64,000 bases of DNA, taken from Burkholderia thailandensis E264 (lineage in GTDB: Bacteria > Pseudomonadota > Gammaproteobacteria > Burkholderiales > Burkholderiaceae). The notes beneath the pieces were generated by a model, which worked only from the letters and a program-made list of their open reading frames with translations, was not told the origin of the DNA and did no database searches. A program made the translations under genes and the position numbers. Location of the stretch: contig NC_007651.1 in NCBI RefSeq assembly GCF_000012365.1, forward strand, positions 2,666,001-2,730,000. Reading direction: 5' to 3'. The number at the start of each line of letters is the position of its first letter. The first letter of the stretch is position 1. Below are positions 10,401-18,900 of the stretch, in pieces.

Positions 10401-12398
10401 ATGGCGCGACGTCAGCCCCAGTGCCGCCGGGTCGGGATTGTCATTCGGCTGCGACTCGAAAGACGGATTCTGGGCGTCGAGCAGGATCGTCGGCAGTTTG
10501 AACGCCAGCTCATCGGCCAGCGCTGCCGTGGTCAGCACCGCCGCCGGCGCCGCGTCGTCGAGCATGTAGGCAAGCCGCGCGGCCGGATACGCCGGGTCGA
10601 GCGGCACATAGGCGCCGCCCGCCTTGAGGACGGCGAGCAAGCCCACCACCGCATCCAAGCCGCGTCCCGTACATATCGCCACGCGGTCGTCCGGCCGCAC
10701 CCCTCGTGCGATCAGATGATGTGCCAACCGGTTGGCACGGCGGTTCAGCTCCGCATAGCTGAGCGCCCGCTCCTCGAACACCGCCGCGGTGGCGTCGGGC
10801 GTGCGCTGCGCTTGCGCCTCGAACAACTGGTGGATCGGCGCATCGTGCGAGAAGTCGGCCCGGGTCGCGTTGAAGTCCGCCAGGAGCTGCGCGCGCTCCG
10901 TGTCCGACAGCATCGGCAGCGCATGCGCGTTCGCCTCCGGCGCCGCGAGCGCCGCGCGCAACAACGCGACGTAGTGCTCGCCGAGCCGGCACACCGTCTG
11001 CGCGTCGAACAGATCGGCGTTGTATTGCCAGACCGCGAACGTCCCGCGCTCATCCCCCTCGATCGACAGATAGAGGTCGAAACGCGCGAACGGACTGTCG
11101 AGATCGAACGGCGTCGCGGTGCCGCTCGCGGTGCGCACCGCCGGAAGGCGGACGTTCTGGAATGCGAACGCCGTCTGCGCGAACTGATCGTGCTGCGGGC
11201 CGCCGCGCGCGCGCAACCGCTCGACGATCGCGTCGAGCGGCACGCCCTGATGCGCGAACGCGCGCGCCGTCGTGTCGCGCATCCGCTCGACTAGCGAGCC
11301 GAAGCTGTCGTCGTCGCGCACGCTCGTCGCAAGCGCGATGAGATTGACGAAGTAGCCCGCGATGTCCTCGGCCGCCTGGAACGGCCGGTTGGCCGCGGGC
11401 GTGAGCGTCACGACGCGCGGATCGCCGGTGTACCGATGCTGCAGCAGCGCGAACACGCTGAACAATGTCGTGAACAGCGTCGTGTTGCGCGTGCGCGAAA
11501 ACGCCGCGGCCGCCTCGATGCAGTCGGCCGGAATCTCGAAGCGCTCCGTGCCGCCGCGCCAACTGGGAACGGGAGGACGCGAACGGTCGCCGCGAATCGC
11601 CGGCACCTCGTCGAGGTCCGCCAGCGCGGCGACCCACGCGTCCAGTTGCGCGACGTAGTCGGGCGTCTCCATCCAGCGGCGCTGCCAGGCCGCGAAGTCG
11701 CGGTAGCTCAGCCGGCCCCCCGGCGCATCGCTTTCGTCCGGCGATGCGAGATACGCGCTGAAGTCGCGGATCAGCACGCTCATCGACCACCGGTCGAAAA
11801 TCGCGTGATGAATCGTCAGCACGAGCACGAGCGGCCGCTCGTGCGTCGAGAACAGATCGATGCGCCACAACGGCCGCCCGGCCGCGAACGGCAGACGGGC
11901 GATCTCCGCGGCGCGCGCACGCAACGCACCGTCGCCGTCGACCGACGTGCACTCGATCTGCACCGCCGGCTCGGGCAGCACGGTCTGTCGCATCGGCTCG
12001 CCGCCAACGAACACGGTGCGCAGGATGTCGTGCTTGCGCGCAAGCGCGACGAACGCACGGCCGATTGCCTGCGCGTCGACGGCGTCCGCCAGTTCGATCG
12101 CCATCTGCTCGTTGTACATCGCCGGATCGCCGAGCCGCGTCGCGGCAACGAGGCGGGCCTGTCCCGGCGACAGCGCGCCCGCGTCGCCGCCCTCGCCCGG
12201 CAACGGCGGCGGCAGCGCAGCCGCGCGCGATGCGTCGCCGTCGAGCATCGCCAGCAGCCCGTCCTTCGCATCTCGCAGCCGCGAGACAAGCGCGGCGTCG
12301 AGCGCGCCCGGCGGTCCCTCCACATGGAGCCCGTCGCCGCGGCGGCGCAGCGTGATCCCCGCATCGGCCAAATCGGCCATGAGCCGAACGATATTCAT
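1446..12398 (-). CDS. tdpDE1: Three-module nonribosomal peptide synthetase (tdpDE1-like)
   Basis: A 3650-residue NRPS. Domains in order: a TubC-type docking segment (residues 1-55), C1 (HHAIFDR near 198), A1 (YTSGSTGQPKG near 673), T1 (GGHS near 1064), C2 (HHLIADH near 1291), A2 (near 1747), T2 (GGDS near 2136), E (HHLAVDAVSW near 2316), C3 (SHLLLDGWS near 2739), A3 (near 3197) and T3 (GGDS near 3573). There is no thioesterase. The region before C2 (HHLQQTQGD) marks C2 as a dual epimerisation/condensation domain. Hand-aligned specificity codes are A1 DVFYLGGVFK, A2 DLFEMSLIWK (close to cysteine) and A3 DYLCVGVVIK. This predicts D-Xaa, D-Cys and an L-residue handed to the next PKS, as in thailandepsin/burkholdac. 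The start overlaps the upstream stop and the stop overlaps the next start. Substrates of A1 and A3 are inference. Confidence 0.9.
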   Translation of the reverse strand: MNIVRLMADLADAGITLRRRGDGLHVEGPPGALDAALVSRLRDAKDGLLAMLDGDASRAAALPPPLPGEGGDAGALSPGQARLVAATRLGDPAMYNEQMAIELADAVDAQAIGRAFVALARKHDILRTVFVGGEPMRQTVLPEPAVQIECTSVDGDGALRARAAEIARLPFAAGRPLWRIDLFSTHERPLVLVLTIHHAIFDRWSMSVLIRDFSAYLASPDESDAPGGRLSYRDFAAWQRRWMETPDYVAQLDAWVAALADLDEVPAIRGDRSRPPVPSWRGGTERFEIPADCIEAAAAFSRTRNTTLFTTLFSVFALLQHRYTGDPRVVTLTPAANRPFQAAEDIAGYFVNLIALATSVRDDDSFGSLVERMRDTTARAFAHQGVPLDAIVERLRARGGPQHDQFAQTAFAFQNVRLPAVRTASGTATPFDLDSPFARFDLYLSIEGDERGTFAVWQYNADLFDAQTVCRLGEHYVALLRAALAAPEANAHALPMLSDTERAQLLADFNATRADFSHDAPIHQLFEAQAQRTPDATAAVFEERALSYAELNRRANRLAHHLIARGVRPDDRVAICTGRGLDAVVGLLAVLKAGGAYVPLDPAYPAARLAYMLDDAAPAAVLTTAALADELAFKLPTILLDAQNPSFESQPNDNPDPAALGLTSRHLAYVIYTSGSTGQPKGVMVEHGNLVNLIQSNRQHFSGVGQARTCCWTSFGFDVCVFEIFMSLAMGGTVHVVPDRLRISADGFFQWLIAQRIEVAYLPPFLVRRLREYSDELVASLSLRRILVGVEPLREKDLYRLERLLPELIVVNGYGPTETTVFSTSYLDMRDYDRAAPIGRPIANTRIYILDSHGQPVPIGVAGEIHIAGAGVARGYLNRPELTAERFVSDSFAAAPNARMYRTGDLGRWLPDGTIEYLGRNDFQVKIRGLRIELGEIEARLARCDGVRDAVVIAREDTPGDKRLVAYVLPQSGVALVPAELRRQLAGQLAEHMLPSAFVMLDALPLTPNGKLDRKALPAPDQTAVVSRGYEAPTGEVETALARIWQDLLGLEQVGRHDHFFELGGHSMLVVSMIERLRDLGWSLDVRSMFVAPVLADLAQAIDTRRGDAPAFAVPPNRIPAGCRAITPAMLPLVALSQAEIDAVVDTVPGGAANVQDIYPLAPLQEGILFHHLQQTQGDAYLLRSLLAFDTRARLDAFLAALQQVIDRHDILRTAACWKELSQPVQVVWRQAALHAEIFSPAEEGDVPAQLLKHTDPRERRLDLSRAPLFALDIARDPERDEWLLALTFHHLIADHLTLELVVAEITAILHGRAEALPAALPYRNFIAQVTSVPADVHETYFREVLGDVDEPTAPFGVLEARDDGKDITEAHLALADDLARAIRNQARRLGMSPGVLFHVGWAQVLAQTSGRDDVVFGSVLLGRLRELTGADRVMGVLINTLPVRICLAERSVQEAVGAAHHGLARLLEHEQAPLSLVQRCSGVVPPLPLFSTLLNYRHSTAGIADGTWEGMRQLHSEERTTYPVTLSVDDLGEGFGLTAQTVAGIDPARIAAYLSTAMRGLVEALAGEPQRPILSLSILPPEEERRLIHELNATPPEGDGYLLHAGIERHAALTPLAPAIICAEGCMQYRELAAETRRVAGAVVAAGARREPVAVLLPRSVGAIAAYSGVMRAGCAYVPIDPATPPERMRDVLATLNYVLTTRALAAALDGIDARVILVDEAAAADVAPPTVALDDLAYVMFTSGSTGKPKGVMIDHRAASLTIESILRRYAIGPADRLLCVSSVGFDLSVFDFFGAFAAGAAVVLAPESSNVEPHVWLDLMERERATVWESVPAVMELLLLECRNSGRKLPPSLKLVMLSGDRVPVSLPARIREAATAELHVIALGGATEAAIWSCYYDTRHLPPDASFVPYGRHLPGQRLYVLSSSLRPLPIGVPGDLWIAGAGVARGYLGQPDLTAYRFVADPHVPGERMYRTGDRARVLADGNLEFLGRVDDQVKIRGFRIEIGEIEAALGAAPGVERGVATIVEHHGRQTIAAYVVARANAVLDHAEIRDALARRLPPYMLPASIVSIDSVPLTRNGKIDRRALMQVRAPASPAEGPRNVVEKALASIWQAVLGREAIDVHENFFDAGGDSMLAIRIVTRAREQRIHIMPRDVLQLQTIAKIAAAAGAATDVAEPDGETAAPLPPMARWFFLQQPREPDWFHQSVLLQVPPQIEASAIRGALGTLVTIHEALRTAYFREEGQWRQRVSQRVTPVLETVKLAVCDDDAVDEVADRLRASIRIEHAALLAAGLLEFPDDSRRLLLVAHHLAVDAVSWQIVIDQIASLCAGNDLGAVPTTMRRWTRRRIDWAAAAPAGLIDELLGGAASSESLPLDGTDDAGDVAASGEQSCVLDRATTSRIISGFAVAEGYRIDEVTAAVVAGAIMRWSGRHEVVIDLESHGRNGFADDPEVPFTVGWFTTIMPTVIRGGTFKETLLSVRAAIRSSSAHGADYQALRYLTGRADWSPRPLLFNFLGRLEATAGEWRLLRAGIGNDRAPSTPRSHLLDVGAAIIDGSLNVSIEYNPRAHRDDTIASLLDDIRTTLDELGSRTAVGDSSSIDVEDAYPLTPMQEGMLYHALGGDGMYVEQLTCTLAGAVNEQALRNAWSDVVASNPVLRTSFHWEGVAQPVQVVHTSVSVPWQQESWPRGLDLDAWLRADRERGLDLRAAPCLRCALLKTDEDRWELVVTYSHLLLDGWSLSLLIGDLVRAYAARVAGEVAQRPPRSPFSGYVAWSRSIWEQGAGEGFWRAELGDFEGTRELVLPTPSPGGEDGAPVMVEVDRGALEALEKRERVTLASVVAGCWAVLLSRYGASDDVLFGMTSSGRRAEVSGSESMVGVLIETRPARIKVDAEAPLGAWLRSVMQAEARREEAGAVSLAQIEGWGGAQRGARLFDTLVVVENYPMAKPSDLLGGGIGVVSVRTVERTNWPLTVVAVPEGGCLKLTLLYDPARYERASIAQVAGHLARLLNAAARAATVGDLAAAMLDDTERETLLFHWSGGDQALPPPCRTIVERIDEQAVARPQATALRLGDRRLSYAELTARGRRMAAWLQGQGVGVGGRVAIVGERTMETIAAMYGILASGAAYVPLDPDWPDERKALVIEDAQPLMVIGGGGAWCGAVRQVELAELDVTPDAALTPHQATVDDLAYVIYTSGSTGRPKGVMVRHGDVMHLDGLRERMALSETDVWTAFHSYAFDYSILEIWYPLMTGATVVPVPYWVTRSPEAFHELLRTEGATIVCQTPAAFQQLVAVPHRGVRLRWAVVGGETYHASLPASADPAQYPRIANVYGITETTVITTFEPLERGQPVTIGRPFPGQRIYLLDRHGRLVPPGAVGEIHVAGEGIAAGYLGAQALTAQRFVADPYRPGERMYRSGDLGRFLPGGRMESLGRADRQVKIRGYRIELGEIECALSSLEGIGGAVADVREGASGRQLVAWYVAAADMDAQRVRTALKQRLPDSMMPSALIRVDGFALTANGKIDRRALPREAAPTAPAQGPRNALEEALAAIWCEVLGREAIGIDENFFDAGGDSLAIVRAHGLMSTRLPRAESLRVVDLFQQPTIAAIASQIAAGETRQATADEPDERALRRRRRTMERRQKIEREHE

Positions 12399-15300
12399 AG
12401 CGTGATTTCCTCCGTCTCGGCTCCGGTCGTCGAGCTGTGTTCAGTGACGAGTCGCCGCTCGATTTGCGCCGCCACGGTTTCAATCACGGCATCGAGCGAC
12501 GAACCGTCGATCAGGTTCGAAATCGACACCGATACGCCCATCGAGCGCTCGATCGCATTGCGCAGCTCCGAGCCGGTCAGCGAATCGACGCCGAGCTCGA
12601 TCAGCGACGCCTGATGTGAGAGCGCCGAGGCGCTGGACAGCACCGCCCGCAATTCGGCTTCGAGATGGCCGGCGATCAGCGCGCGGCGCGCGGCGGCCGG
12701 GCGGCCGCGCAGTTGCTCGATGTCGAAGGCGCGTGCGCGCGGGGCCTGGGCGCGGCCGGTGATGCCCTCGATCGCGCGCGGTAGATCCGGCTGCGCCGCG
12801 ATTCGATCGATGTCGATCGCCGCGACGATCATGTGCGGCTCGCCCGCGAATGCCTGCTCCAGCGACGCGAACGCCTCGGCCTCGGCGAGCGGATGGAGAC
12901 CGCTCGAGCGGACCCGCTCGGCCGTCTTCGCATCGGCCGCGCCCATGCCGGACGCCCACAGTCCCCAGCCGATCGACAGCGCGGGACGCGCGCGCACGCG
13001 GCGGCGTTGCGCGAGCGCGTCGAGATACGCATTCGCGGCGGCGTACGCGGCCTGGCCGTGGCGGCCGACCGCGACGGAGATGGACGAATAGAGCAGGAAG
13101 AAGTCGAGCGGCTGTGCATCGGTCAGGCGGTCGAGCAGCGCCGCGCCGCCCACCTTCGCGCGCAGCACGTTCGCGAACGCGGCGGCATCCAGCGTGGCGA
13201 GCGGCGCATCCTGAACGATGCCGGCACAGTGCACGACGCCGCGGATCGGCCGCGCGGCCGCCGCGAGCGCACCGCGCAGCGATGCTTCGTCCGCGACATC
13301 CGAGGCGACGACCCGCACGTCGACGCCGTCGCCGCGCAGGCGCTCGCAGGTTGCCCGCACGCCGTCGCCGACTTCGCCGCGCCGGCTGATCAGCAGCAGA
13401 TGGCGTGCGCCGCGACCCGCGAGCCAGCGGGCGGTCGCGAGACCGAGCGCGCCGGTGCCGCCGGTCACGACATAGGCGGCGTCGCCGTCGAGCGCCGGGA
13501 CCTCGCCCGCCGCGCCCGCTCCGGCGTGGCGCAGCCGCGGCACGAGCACGGTCGCGCCGCGCACCGCCATCTGTTCTTCTTCCGCATCGCCGCTGAGCAG
13601 CGCGGCAAGCGTCGCGAACGACGCCGCCGATCCGTCGACATCGATCGTGCCGCGCCACGCGCGGCCCTGCTCGCGCCGCGCCACGCGAACGGCGGCGTTC
13701 ATGGCGGCGACGACGGGATCGACATCCTCCGCGGGCCCGGTGGCAACCGCGCCGCGCGTGACGAGCGTCACCGGCCCCGCCGCGGGCGCCGCCGCCAGTC
13801 GGCGCGCAAGCGCGCCGACGAGCGCGCCGCGGCACGCGACGGCCTCGACAGGCTCGCCGTCCTGCACCGCGCCGTCGAACGCGAGCACGACGCCAAGCCC
13901 GGCGGGGCCCGCTTGCAGGATCGCATCGGCGTCGGCAGCCACGATCGAGCAGCATTCACCCGCGGCTTCGAGCGCGCGCTCGACTTCCGCGCGGAGCGCC
14001 GGGTCGCCCGCAACGATGCGCGCCCCCGTGCGGCGCGCGAGCGCCGGCGTCGAGGCCGGTTGCCATGCGATCCGGAAGAGCTGCGACGGCGCACCGACGG
14101 CGCGCTCGTCGACCCAGTAGCGCTGCCGCTCGAACGCATAGGTCGGCAACCGCGCCAGACGGCGGTCAGCGCCGCCTAGCGCCGCCCAGTCGACTGGCAA
14201 TCCCGCCACGTAACGCTGCGCGAGCGACGGCAGCAGGTCGAGTCCGTTCGCGCCGCCGGCAAGGTTCGACGACGGCTCGCGGTCGAGCGGCATCGCGCCG
14301 CATACGCCCGCGCTGACGGCCGCGTCCTCGCCGCGCGCGAAGCGATGCAGTTCGCGCGCCATGTCGTCCGCGCTCGCCGCGACGACCGCGAGCCGGTGCG
14401 GGAAATGCGAGCGCGCGACGCGCGATGCGTGGCAGGCGGCCGCGAACGCGCGCGCATCGAGGCCTGTCAGGTGATCGGCGTATCGCGCCACGTTCGCCCG
14501 CAGCGACGCATCCGATTTGGCGGACACGGTGAGCAGTTGCAGGCCGGGCCGGTCGTCCGGCGGGGCTGCCTGCTCGACGCGCGGCGGCGCGACGACGAGC
14601 GCGTGCGCGTTGGTGCCGCTGAAGCCGAACGAACTGACGCCCGCGATGCACGGCCCGCCGTCCAGATCGATCCGCTCGTTGCGAAGCGCGAGCCGCAGCG
14701 GCAAGTTGTCCCAGTCGATGCCTCGGTTCGGTTGCGTGACGTGCAGCGTGGCGGGCACGACGCCGTGGCGGACCGCGAGGATCGCCTTGATCAGTCCGGC
14801 GATGCCGGCCGCGCCTTCGAGATGCCCGAAGTTGCTCTTGATCGAGCCGAGCAGCACGCGCGCGTCCTTCGCGCGGCCCGCGAATACCGACGCGAGCGCC
14901 GCCGCTTCGATCGGATCGCCGAGCGCGGTGCCGGTGCCGTGCGCCTCGACGTAGCGGACCTGCGACGCGTCGAGACGCGCGGCCCGCAATGCGCCGCGCA
15001 CCAGTTCGCGCTGCGCGTGCTCGTTCGGCACGGTCAGGCCTGCGCTGCGGCCGTCGTGGTTGACGGCCGAGCCCGCGATCAGCGCGTCGATCGTGCGGCC
15101 CGCAGCCTGCGCGTCGCCAAGCCGCTGCAGCACCACCACGCCGCATCCCTCGCCGCGCACGAAGCCGTCCGCGCCATCGTCGAACGACCGGCAGCGCCCG
15201 CTCGGCGACAGCATGTGCGCCCGGCATTCCGCGGCGGTCGACAGCGGCGACAGCACGACGTTCACGCCGCCGACGATCGCGATGTCGCATTCGCGCGCGC

Positions 15301-15949
15301 GCAATGCGTTGCACGCGAGATGCACCGCCACGAGCGACGACGAACACGCGGTATCGATCGTGAGCGACGGCCCGTGCAGGCCGAGCACGTGCGATACGCG
15401 ACCGGCGAGCACGCTGGGCGCGTTGCCCGCGGCGGTGTAGAGATCGACGTCGGCCGCGCGGCGGAACCGGTGCGCATAATCCTGATGCATCACGCCGACG
15501 AACATCCCCGTCGCCGTGCCTTTCAGCGCGGACGCCGGCATGCCGGCGCGCTCGAGCGCTTCCCACGCCACCTCCAGCAGCATGCGTTGCTGCGGGTCGA
15601 GCATCACCGCTTCGCGCGCGGAAATTCCGAAGAAGCCGGCGTCGAACGAGGCGATGTCGTCGAGGAAACTGCCGGCCCGGCAGTAGATGCGGCCGGCGGC
15701 ATCCGGATCGGCGTCGAAATATCGCTCGGCGTCCCATCGATCGGGCGGCACCTCGCGAACGCCGTCCGTTCCGTCCAGCAGCAGTCGCCACAGGTCGTCC
15801 GGCGAATTCGCGCCGGCGAACCGGCAGCCCATCCCGATCACCGCGATTGGCTCATGCCGTTGCTGCTCGAACTTGCCGAGTTTGTGTTGCAGGCGCTCGA
15901 TTTCGAGCAGCGCGTCCTGCATCAGCGCAGTGGGGTCGATCGTATTCAT
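12395..15949 (-). CDS. tdpC1: AT-less polyketide synthase module KS-KR-ACP (tdpC1-like)
   Basis: An 1184-residue single module. The first 35 residues form a short charged coiled coil typical of an inter-subunit docking helix. The KS follows, with Cys202 in [18 protein letters not shown] and GHLEGAAG. After the KS only a post-KS linker ending in [12 protein letters not shown] is present; no acyltransferase fold is visible. A ketoreductase comes next (TGGTGALG Rossmann loop, YSSISV, then Tyr in GQAAYAAAN), then an ACP with GVDSLT. Malonate must therefore be loaded in trans; FK228-type synthases are known to borrow the fatty-acid malonyltransferase FabD. The expected job is to add C2 and leave a beta-hydroxyl. 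The true start is the ATG at 15949, which overlaps the tdpB stop; the same frame stays open further upstream only because of high GC. Confidence 0.88.
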   Translation of the reverse strand: MNTIDPTALMQDALLEIERLQHKLGKFEQQRHEPIAVIGMGCRFAGANSPDDLWRLLLDGTDGVREVPPDRWDAERYFDADPDAAGRIYCRAGSFLDDIASFDAGFFGISAREAVMLDPQQRMLLEVAWEALERAGMPASALKGTATGMFVGVMHQDYAHRFRRAADVDLYTAAGNAPSVLAGRVSHVLGLHGPSLTIDTACSSSLVAVHLACNALRARECDIAIVGGVNVVLSPLSTAAECRAHMLSPSGRCRSFDDGADGFVRGEGCGVVVLQRLGDAQAAGRTIDALIAGSAVNHDGRSAGLTVPNEHAQRELVRGALRAARLDASQVRYVEAHGTGTALGDPIEAAALASVFAGRAKDARVLLGSIKSNFGHLEGAAGIAGLIKAILAVRHGVVPATLHVTQPNRGIDWDNLPLRLALRNERIDLDGGPCIAGVSSFGFSGTNAHALVVAPPRVEQAAPPDDRPGLQLLTVSAKSDASLRANVARYADHLTGLDARAFAAACHASRVARSHFPHRLAVVAASADDMARELHRFARGEDAAVSAGVCGAMPLDREPSSNLAGGANGLDLLPSLAQRYVAGLPVDWAALGGADRRLARLPTYAFERQRYWVDERAVGAPSQLFRIAWQPASTPALARRTGARIVAGDPALRAEVERALEAAGECCSIVAADADAILQAGPAGLGVVLAFDGAVQDGEPVEAVACRGALVGALARRLAAAPAAGPVTLVTRGAVATGPAEDVDPVVAAMNAAVRVARREQGRAWRGTIDVDGSAASFATLAALLSGDAEEEQMAVRGATVLVPRLRHAGAGAAGEVPALDGDAAYVVTGGTGALGLATARWLAGRGARHLLLISRRGEVGDGVRATCERLRGDGVDVRVVASDVADEASLRGALAAAARPIRGVVHCAGIVQDAPLATLDAAAFANVLRAKVGGAALLDRLTDAQPLDFFLLYSSISVAVGRHGQAAYAAANAYLDALAQRRRVRARPALSIGWGLWASGMGAADAKTAERVRSSGLHPLAEAEAFASLEQAFAGEPHMIVAAIDIDRIAAQPDLPRAIEGITGRAQAPRARAFDIEQLRGRPAAARRALIAGHLEAELRAVLSSASALSHQASLIELGVDSLTGSELRNAIERSMGVSVSISNLIDGSSLDAVIETVAAQIERRLVTEHSSTTGAETEEITL

Positions 15950-18900
15950 CGCGAGTCCGCCCCCCGAAGCTCGTCCAACTTTGCGGACAGCAGTTCGACG
16001 ATCTCCTCTTGCGACAGCCGCTCCGCCGGCGCCTGCGGTTGCGCGTCGCCGGGCGCGGGCGCCGCCGTATCCGTGTCTGCTGCTGCGGCGGCGGGAGCGT
16101 CGAGCGCCGCGCCGAAGATCGTCCGAGCCAAGTAGTCGGCAAGCGCGGCGATCGTCGGGTTCGAAAAGATGACCGTGGTCGAGATCGTGCGGCCGAAGCG
16201 CTTTTCGAGCCGCACGCGCAGGTCGGTGATCAGCAGGGAATCCAGGTCGTAGTCGAACAGCGAGCGTTCCGGATCGAGCGCGGCGAGACTCGTGCCGGTC
16301 ACGGCCGCCGCATCCTCGGCGAGCAGTTGGAACAATCGATGCCGGCGCTCGGCCGCAGGAAGCGCCAGCAATTCGCTGACCGACGAAGTGAGCCCGGCGC
16401 CGGGCCGCGCGGTGGCGATGCCGTCGAAGCGGCTTGCGGGAACGTGCGGCGGCCATTGATCGATGAGCCGCTGCCAGTCGATCGGCAACAGCACGACATG
16501 CGGCGGCAAATCGGCGGCCAGCGCGATCTCGAACGTCGCGCGTCCGCATTCGGTTTCGATCTGACCGATGCCCAGTTGCGCCAGCCGGCGCTTGGCGCTC
16601 GCCGCCGTGCGGGCCAGCATGCCGACGTCCTGCCATGGCCCCCATGCGAGGGACAGCGCGGGCAGGCCCTGCGAGCGGCGATGCGCGGCCAGCGCGTCCA
16701 GGTACGCATTCGCCATCGCGTAGCTCGCCTGCCCCGGCGCGCCGAACGCGGCGGCCGCGGACGAGAAGAGCACGAAGTGTTCGAGCGCATGGCCGCGCGT
16801 GCGCTCGTGCAGCAGCCACGCGCCCTGAGCCTTTCCGGCAAAGGTCGCGGCGAGCGACGCCGGCGTGACGTCGCTCACCAGCCGGTCTTCGACGACGCCC
16901 GCGAGATGGCAGATTCCGCGCAGCGGCGGCATCGTCGCGCCGATTTCGTGCAGCAGCGCATCGACGTCCGCTTCCCGCGACAGGTCGGCCTGCCTCACCT
17001 GCACATCGACGCCGTCCCGCCGCAATGCGGCGAGCGTCTCCTCGGCCGCGTCGCCGGGTGGCCGGCGGCCGACGAGCATCAGCGAGCGCACGCCGAGTGC
17101 CGCGAGCCAGCCCGCGACTTGCAGCCCGAGATCGCCCAGGCCGCCCGTGATCAGCCAGGTTCCCTCGCCCGCCGGCGCATATTCGGCGCGCCGGGGCAGC
17201 GCGCGCTCGTCGAGGCGCGGCGCCGTGACCTCCGTGCCGCGGACCGAGACCTCGGTTTCCCGATCGAAGCAGTCGAGGCCGCGGCGAATCGCGTGGGCGT
17301 CGCCCGCATGCAGCGCGAGCGTGCGCAGGTGCGGGGTTTCCATCGCGGCCGCTCGCGCGAGCGCCTGCAACGGTGCCGACGCCGGTGCCTGCGGCGCCAG
17401 GACGACGGCGATCCGGCAGGGCTCGTCGCGCCGGGCGGCCGCCGCGAACAGCGCAAGGGCGCCCTCGTAGAGCGCCGGGGCCGGCGCGGCCGAGCGCGCG
17501 TCGATGCCGCGGCAATCGATGATCAGGCCGGCCCGCTCGAACGGGATCTCGTCCGGCGTCGCGACGACGAGCGTCTCTTTGGCCTCGTCGCGCAAGATCG
17601 ACGCGAGCCCCGATGCGACCTCGCCCGCATCGCGCACGACGACGATCGGCTCCGGCAACGCGAATGGCGCACCGTCCGTCACGCATCGCCATTGAACCGC
17701 GTAGCCGTCGCGCAGCGGCTCGATTCGCAGCAGCTCGTTGCGGCTGACCTCGCGCGATTCGAGGCCCGTCAGCTCGACGAGCGCGCCGTTACCGTCGAAC
17801 ACGCTCGCGTAACCGCGGTCGGCGGCCGCATAGCAGCGCATCTGCGCGCCGGCGCGCCCGCGGATCGTCAACCGTGCGATGCGAGTCGGCACGAACGCGT
17901 CGTTTCCATCGGGCCGCGCGGCGGCCGCGACCAGTTGCAGCGCCGAGTCGAGAATGCCGGGGTGCAGCGGCCAGCCCGCGTCGCCGGGATCGGCACGCAT
18001 CGCGCAGGCAGCCTCGCTGCCGCTCACGACGATCTCCGAGAGCCGGCGGAACGTCGGCCCCATGACGACGCTGCGAGCGCGCAGCCAGGTATCCAGCAAG
18101 TCGGTGGAGATCGCTTCGCCGCGCACCTGCGCCGATGGCGCGACGTCTTGATCCGCGCCCGCTTCGGCACGTGCCGTCGCATGGGTTTCGAAGGGCTCGG
18201 GCGTGAGCACGGCCGCCTCGAAACCGTCGCCGTCGCGCACCAGTTGCAGTTGCACCCGCCGCGCCGCGCCCGCCGGAATCACCAGTGCCGCCGGAAAGCG
18301 CAGGTCGCTCAACACGCAAGCATCCGCCCCGGTGAGCTCCCGCACGCCGTCGGCGATCATCACGGCGAGGGCCGCGCCCGACACGACGATCTTTCCGTAG
18401 ATGACGTGATCCTGGAGAAACGGCAGCGTCGCCACGCTCCAGTCGGCGTCGAAGAGCGTCGCATTCAGCGCGGGCGCGTCGGTTCGCCGCCCGAGGAACG
18501 GCGACACGCCGCCTTCGGCCAAGCGTGGCGCGCGCTCGATCCAGAAGCGCTGGCGCTGGAACGGATAGGTCGGCAGCACGACCCGGTTGCCGTCGCGATA
18601 GTGCTGCGTCAGGTCGAGCGCCACGCCGGCCGTCCACATGCGGGCGATCGCCTCCGGCGACGCGGGATCGAGCGACACCACGCCCGCGGCCCCCGCGCCC
18701 AATGCCACGTCGCCGAACTCCAGCACCAGCGCGGCGCCCGCGGCCTCCAGCGCCGCCGCGGCATCGTGCGCGGCGTCGTTCGCGCGCGCCAGTTCGTCGC
18801 GCACCGCCTCCGGGCTGTCGATGGGCAAGCCCGACGATGCGCTGATCCACAGCAGCGCCGGCGCGGCGACGTTGTCCGCGCGACGGTTCCGTGCGTCGTC

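Noticed and set aside
5940..11294. 1784-codon open frame on the plus strand across the NRPS
   Set aside because: Antisense shadow of a GC-rich gene: Arg/His-rich, no domains, no ribosome site. The same holds for the long plus-strand frames at 88-1473, 1428-4244, 15847-20664 and 22389-24665.
12395..17692. Single 1765-codon reading of the tdpC1-like PKS
   Set aside because: The first 580 codons are an Arg-rich out-of-frame reading of the upstream PKS; the real protein begins at 15949, where the KS and the ATGA overlap are.
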